64,000 bases of DNA, from NCBI RefSeq assembly GCF_021018895.1, contig NC_079366.1, positions 28,358,770-28,422,769 on the forward strand, in the 5' to 3' direction. The notes below the pieces were generated by a model, which saw only the letters and a list, made by a program, of their open reading frames with translations, ran no database searches and was not told where the DNA came from. The position numbers and the translations under genes are program-made. This document shows positions 60,053 through 64,000 of this stretch, in pieces (position 1 is the stretch's first letter; each line of letters opens with the position of its first letter). The stretch comes from Seriola aureovittata (Eukaryota; Chordata; Actinopteri; Carangiformes; Carangidae).

Positions 60053-60156
60053 TTCAGCTGCAGCTCCAGGAGGCTCAGAGGATGTTTCAGGGGAGGATTC
60101 GGATCGGAGAGAGAGAGATAGAGGAGTTTCAACAAAGCTTAGAGTCCCTCAAGGTG

Positions 60157-60190
<34 letters not shown>

Positions 60191-61215
60191 ACACATATGG
60201 CAACCACGCTTCTTCTTGGCTGATCCAGTTTTTACAGATGCACACACACACACCACGTCATCATGGCCCAAAAGCTTCCAGGTACCAACTAATTATTTAC
60301 ATAAAACTGTGAATCCCAAGTGACATCAGTGGTCTAATGGATGCCACTGAGGAATCACCTGGAATATACTGTACATGGAATATATTATCTGTCATTATTC
60401 AACACCAGCAAACATGCCCGTCACTGTTTGGAGTGTGTTTGTGCAATGATGATTGTTAATGATTGTAAGGATTTAAATAAATACATTTCAGTAAGTTTCT
60501 TTAAAAGCAGGTTTAAAATGTTTCTTAAAGGAATTAATAGAAGTTGCATGACGGATATTTACAGGCCCGTTATTCCACTTGGTCCATTCTGCCTGAAGGA
60601 GCAGCTTGCACTGTAGAAGGAGAGTTTGAAGGTGCTAAACCCTTCAGAGCCTTAATATAAACTAGCAGTAACATTCCTAAAGGGACAGGAAGCCAATGAA
60701 CAGATGCTGAAATGGGTGTAATTTGTTCTTTTTTACTTGTATTTATTCAGTAGTTCAATCTCAAAGAGAAAACACCAAAGTGTGAATCAGTTTCTTTGCA
60801 TCAGGCAGAGCAGGATATGGTCAGACTGAGAAATATGCATTTATATTTATTATATCGAGATATGTCCTATACAAAGATACACACATTTTGTTAAGACTGT
60901 CAAGATATCATAATTATGCCAGTTATTAATAGTTATCAGGTTATTATAGGTTGATTAAACGAGTCTTTTCTCTCCCAACAAGTATAACTACAGGTTTCTT
61001 GCTCCCAGGGATTGATTAGTAATTGTGATCAATGATTGTGAACTATAACAATAATTCATGCCATTCATGCATCCCTCATCTGATGCTTCATATACAGTAG
61101 TGTAGTATGGTATCTGCCATGCGGTGCACAAGGTCGTATAAATAGACTCGTCTTGACATTTACACGACTGTCCCTGTCACATCAGGCTCTCACACTCGCC
61201 TCTCTCTATCTCCGT

Positions 61216-61278
<63 letters not shown>

Positions 61279-62121
61279 CCTCACTGGAGCTATTATATCA
61301 GTTTCCACTGCAAAGCTAATCTAAGTTCCATTGTCTATGCCCCTCCTTCCGTCTTCCAGGAAAAACCCCCTCCTCTTCTTCTTCCTCCTCCTCCTCCTCC
61401 CTGAGCATCATGCATCCAGTGTGTGGTCGCTCTCTAGCTTCTTGGAAAACCGCTGCATTAGCTCGCTAAAACCATCAGACTGAAAATTAGCCTTTTATCA
61501 GATGCTAGATGTTGGTGCGTCGTCTTGTGTTCTGACCACAGCTACGTGAATCTGAATAACCTGCATTGGAAAGTTTTCAGCGAATTTTCACACCCACTAA
61601 AAAGTAAAAACTGCCAGTAAACTAGTGATTCTCAGCAGGACAAATCAATAAAAAACATTGGCCAACCTCACTCCATCCACTTGTATAGACAGAGTATTTA
61701 GTGTTTTTCACTGACGTACTGATATACTAATTATGTGGAGAAAGAAAAACTTGTATAATGACACATTGTGTTTCACCCCGTGAAATGACACTTTATCCAA
61801 TAAACAGTAATATCTGCAGAAGCAGGATGTTGGAGTCGGACATTAGGAGACACATTAAGGCTTCATCTTGAAATGAGATATCAGTTGCAAAGACAAATGA
61901 TTGTTGGATTTGATATAGGAGCTAGAAAAATGTGCTTTTATTGATGGATTGATTGTGTTTTATTTCATGTGCAGAGAGGATCAGGTCGCCAATAAAGATT
62001 CACTGTTTCTTAGAAAGTGACAGTTTTCTAGTAGTTAGACATCTCTGTTTCATGGTGTCTTTAAGTATTTACTTTGTCCTACTCTAACTGCTGCTCTGTT
62101 CTGCTGTGTGTGCGTGTGTTC

Positions 62122-62173
<52 letters not shown>

Positions 62174-63602
62174 CAGGTGTCAGCGTCGGCTGTTCTGGAG
62201 GACAGTGAAGCTCTGTTTGCAGACATGGCGCTCCGCCTGGAGAAGACCAAGGCAGAGGTGAGGAGCAGGAGCTGGAAGCATCAGCGGTGATGTTATTGCA
62301 GTTGTAACAGTAGGAGGGAAAGTAGCGACAGCAGAAGAAGCAGAAGCAGCAGTATTACTCAGAAGAGAAGAGGTTTCACTAATTGAAAATCCAAAGTGCT
62401 ATCAATTAACAGAGTGTATAAAATCTTGTACAGCCATCACCTACAGTTATGCGTCTTTCCTGCACATCAGAATGGTTGATTCCTGCTTGGTGCGTCCGTG
62501 CTACACCGCGCTGGATCACATCGTCTACTTCTGTGCACACAGGTTCGAGCGAGGCTGGAGGCGAAGGAGCGAGCGGTGGTGGGGAGGGCAGAGCGCGACG
62601 TAGAGACGCTGGAGAAGGATTTGGAAGAGCTGAGGAGGAGAGATGAGGAGATCAGTCAGCTGCTGCAAACCGAAGACAACACACATTTCTTACAGGTGAG
62701 GAGGGTTAAGATGGAAGAATATAAGGGGGATGCAATGGGGTAAAATGAGGGTGAGAAGGACTTCAGAGTGAGGAACTTCCAAAAAAAAAAACTGAGAACA
62801 TACAGCTCAGTTTGTACTTTTCTTTGGACATGATGAATGGCAGTAGCGTCACAGGAAATGTAAGATTTTATCTAAAACGTCCTGGAGGCCTGATGGGAAC
62901 ATTTATTATAGAAGGGAAATGGATAAATTAAGAGCTGCATGTCTAAACCAATAAAGCAACACCAAGCTAGCACCACTCACAGACAAGAAACACATTTACA
63001 TCTAATGGATCCTGGAAGACACAAGAGCTCACCTACTCAGAAACAGGGAAGATAATGAGTCAGCGGTGACCAGTGGAAAAACACACCTCCCGCCTTGGTG
63101 CTATTTTCAAATTCAATTGTACAAGGAATTAAGGAGGGAGGAGGGGAGGGCGGGGCTGTAGATACTAAGCCAGGCTGTATTTTCCACTCTTTGTCTATGT
63201 ATCGGCTCAGGCGGCTCCGCTGCTGTGCGTCCCGCTCACCGCTGGTCGGCACTCCCGAGCCCTCGGCCTGCCCACAGAGGCCTTCAGCGGCGCCAGGAGA
63301 GCGCTGTGCCACCTGCGCAGCCGGGTGGAGGAGGTCTGCAGGGAGGAGGTGGACAAGATTAGCCGCGCAGGTACACCAGATGACCTACAGGCAGGAAGAT
63401 GTGTGATGTGATGTACTGTATACCACTAAATGTGTAGGCAGATGTACACCCTACTGGTTTTATGGCATTAAAATATTGCAAAGGTTCAGCATGGGTAAAG
63501 TAGATTTGCCAGATGTATTCTTTCACATTTATGCTTAGTTTAACACTTTGATTTCTCTTCCAGTTAATGAGAACTACGTGTCTGGGGGAGAGTGTGTAAA
63601 AG
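58648..63602 (+). CDS. TRIM family RING E3 ubiquitin ligase, finTRIM/TRIM25/TRIM47-like; six exons, 3' end beyond window
   Basis: TRIM proteins transfer ubiquitin through a RING domain and dimerise through a coiled coil; many fish members act in innate immunity. Exons 58648-59247, 60058-60153, 62177-62257, 62543-62695, 63211-63370 and 63564-63602 join in frame (1129 nt, 376 complete codons). The C3HC4 RING has C15, C18, C30, H32, C35, C38, C53 and C56. B-box 1 lies near 100-130 and an incomplete B-box 2 near 153-193. The coiled coil runs from about 200 to 310, followed by a segment with LCVPL and EEVDKISRAVNENY typical of fish TRIMs. The ATG at 58648 (MAQANISVTESQFRCPICLD) fits family starts; an in-frame ATG at 58573 would add 25 residues. 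The PRY-SPRY domain is expected to the right. The subfamily cannot be fixed without it. Confidence 0.88.
59248..60057 (+). other. TRIM intron 1
   Basis: 810 nt, GT-AG, ending in a GT/TCTG array (59980-60053) that serves as the 3' splice-site tract. Confidence 0.85.
60058..60153 (+). CDS. TRIM exon 2: coiled coil (96 nt)
   Basis: Codes LQLQEAQRMFQGRIRIGE, then REIEEFQQSLESLK: 32 residues, exactly the standard 96-nt TRIM coiled-coil exon. The acceptor follows a (TCTG)n array ending ctttcag, and the donor AAG|gtgaca runs straight into a CA repeat. Confidence 0.93.
60154..62176 (+). other. TRIM intron 2, flanked by CA and GT arrays
   Basis: 2 kb. CA repeat at 60157-60184 right after the donor, (CA)n at 61218-61277, CTC repeats near 61375-61402, and a GT array at 62104-62172 ending at the acceptor. 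No exon was seen inside. Confidence 0.8.
62177..62257 (+). CDS. TRIM exon 3: first part of the long coiled-coil exon (81 nt)
   Basis: Codes VSASAVLEDSEALFADMALR then LEKTKAE (27 residues). It matches the start of the normally unbroken 234-nt TRIM coiled-coil exon (AV-DSE--F--M---E). The acceptor is a GT repeat ending tgtttcag; the donor is GCAGAG|gtgagg. Confidence 0.9.
62258..62542 (+). other. TRIM intron 3, interrupting the 234-nt coiled-coil exon
   Basis: 285 nt, gtgagg at the start and gtgcacacag at the end, phase 0. It is not repetitive by eye except for agcagaagaagcagaagcag near 62330. Reading through it gives stops (tga at 62288), so it must be removed. Confidence 0.85.
62543..62695 (+). 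CDS. TRIM exon 4: second part of the long coiled-coil exon (153 nt)
   Basis: Codes 51 residues, VRARLEAKERAVVGRAERD through LEELRRRDEEISQLLQTED to NTHFLQ. It completes the family pattern L---E-EI--L--R--EL--L--TED--HFLQ. Exon 3 plus exon 4 equals exactly 234 nt. The acceptor is gtgcacacag and the donor ACAG|gtgagg. Confidence 0.92.
62696..63210 (+). other. TRIM intron 4
   Basis: 515 nt, GT-AG; nothing else recognised. Confidence 0.8.
63211..63370 (+). CDS. TRIM exon 5: linker after coiled coil (160 nt)
   Basis: Codes AAPLLCVPLTAGRHSRALGL, then PTEAFSGARRALCHL and RSRVEEVCREEVDKISRA. Fish TRIMs carry SLCVPP and KLEDFCKEEI-KIS at this place. The acceptor is tatcggctcag; the donor GCAG|gtacac ends in phase 1. 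Confidence 0.88.
63564..63602 (+). CDS. TRIM exon 6, short (39 nt)
   Basis: With the carried base it reads VNENYVSGGECVK plus one base. The acceptor has a good tract (atttctcttccag) and the donor AAAAG|gtaagc is strong. Position and size fit the small exons between coiled coil and PRY-SPRY in fish TRIMs. Its sequence is not strongly conserved, so it is the least certain exon. Confidence 0.7.
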
Positions 63603-64000
63603 GTAAGCATAAGAAACATGATACACACACACACACAAACACACACACACACGCCCTGTGTGACAGCGTCAGGTCTGAGGTGACCCATTTTTAACCAGGC
63701 TGCAGGTTTTGACATGACATTTAACACTGCGAGGGACAGTGGACGTGTTAATTATTGATGCTGAGGAGGACGGGGCGATTGTCTGATACAACACACTCTG
63801 GCTCATCTCCAATTCTGCACCGCGCTAATCACTTCAGTAAAGTTTAATTGGAAGCGATCGCATTCAGTGCAACTCACTTTAGTTTAAATGAGTTAGGTTT
63901 ATAGGGGCTTTTCAATGGCAGCCGCAGCAGCAATGGAGATCCAGCGTTAGCTATTTACAATGAATGGTTATATAATTGAATGGGGCCAGCAACAGTGAGA
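63603..64000 (+). other. TRIM intron 6 (partial) to window end
   Basis: Starts gtaagc and contains a CA run at 63624-63651. No PRY-SPRY coding block is visible before the edge. Confidence 0.7.

Overview
The window looks like vertebrate nuclear DNA from a teleost fish, probably a spiny-rayed (percomorph) species. Coding exons are small and far apart with GT-AG introns. CA/GT microsatellites are very frequent, and many diverged interspersed repeats resemble families I remember from fish genomes. I see no bacterial or viral organisation. Most open frames are chance frames, many of them reading microsatellites as His-Thr or Val-Cys runs.

Two protein-coding genes can be assembled. On the minus strand, 45394 to 23977, is a complete fringe gene, best matched to manic fringe (mfng). 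It has eight coding exons with matching splice phases and encodes 352 residues. Fringe proteins are Golgi beta-1,3-N-acetylglucosaminyltransferases that extend O-fucose on Notch EGF repeats. The protein has an N-terminal signal anchor, a DDD metal-binding motif and the [11 protein letters not shown] and RLPDDCT blocks. On the plus strand, from 58648, is the 5' part of a fish TRIM (RING, B-box, coiled-coil) E3 ubiquitin ligase gene. Six exons are visible up to 63602, in frame, and the expected PRY-SPRY exon lies beyond the right edge.

Layout: 1-23976 is intergenic, with simple repeats, old transposon remnants and at most short conserved-looking patches. 23977-45394 is the fringe gene, whose introns carry GATA arrays, CA arrays, an asymmetric pyrimidine/purine tract and several transposon copies. 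45395-58647 is intergenic. It includes a tandem array of units with tRNA T-arm-like motifs (49840-50540), scattered exon-like pieces of one or two decayed repeat-associated genes (about 51960-56353), and within those a near-perfect foldback element of about 645 bp (52479-53122). 58648-64000 is the TRIM gene.

The two genes are unrelated in function: Notch glycosylation in the Golgi versus a ubiquitin ligase of a family often linked to innate immunity. Nothing indicates they act together. The most notable observations are the standard 234-base TRIM coiled-coil exon split by an intron into 81 + 153 bases, an incomplete B-box 2, UG-repeat tracts abutting 3' splice sites in both genes, the foldback element, and the T-arm-like array. 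I do not see a convincing wholly new biological system. All repeat-family and homology statements come from memory and reading by eye.
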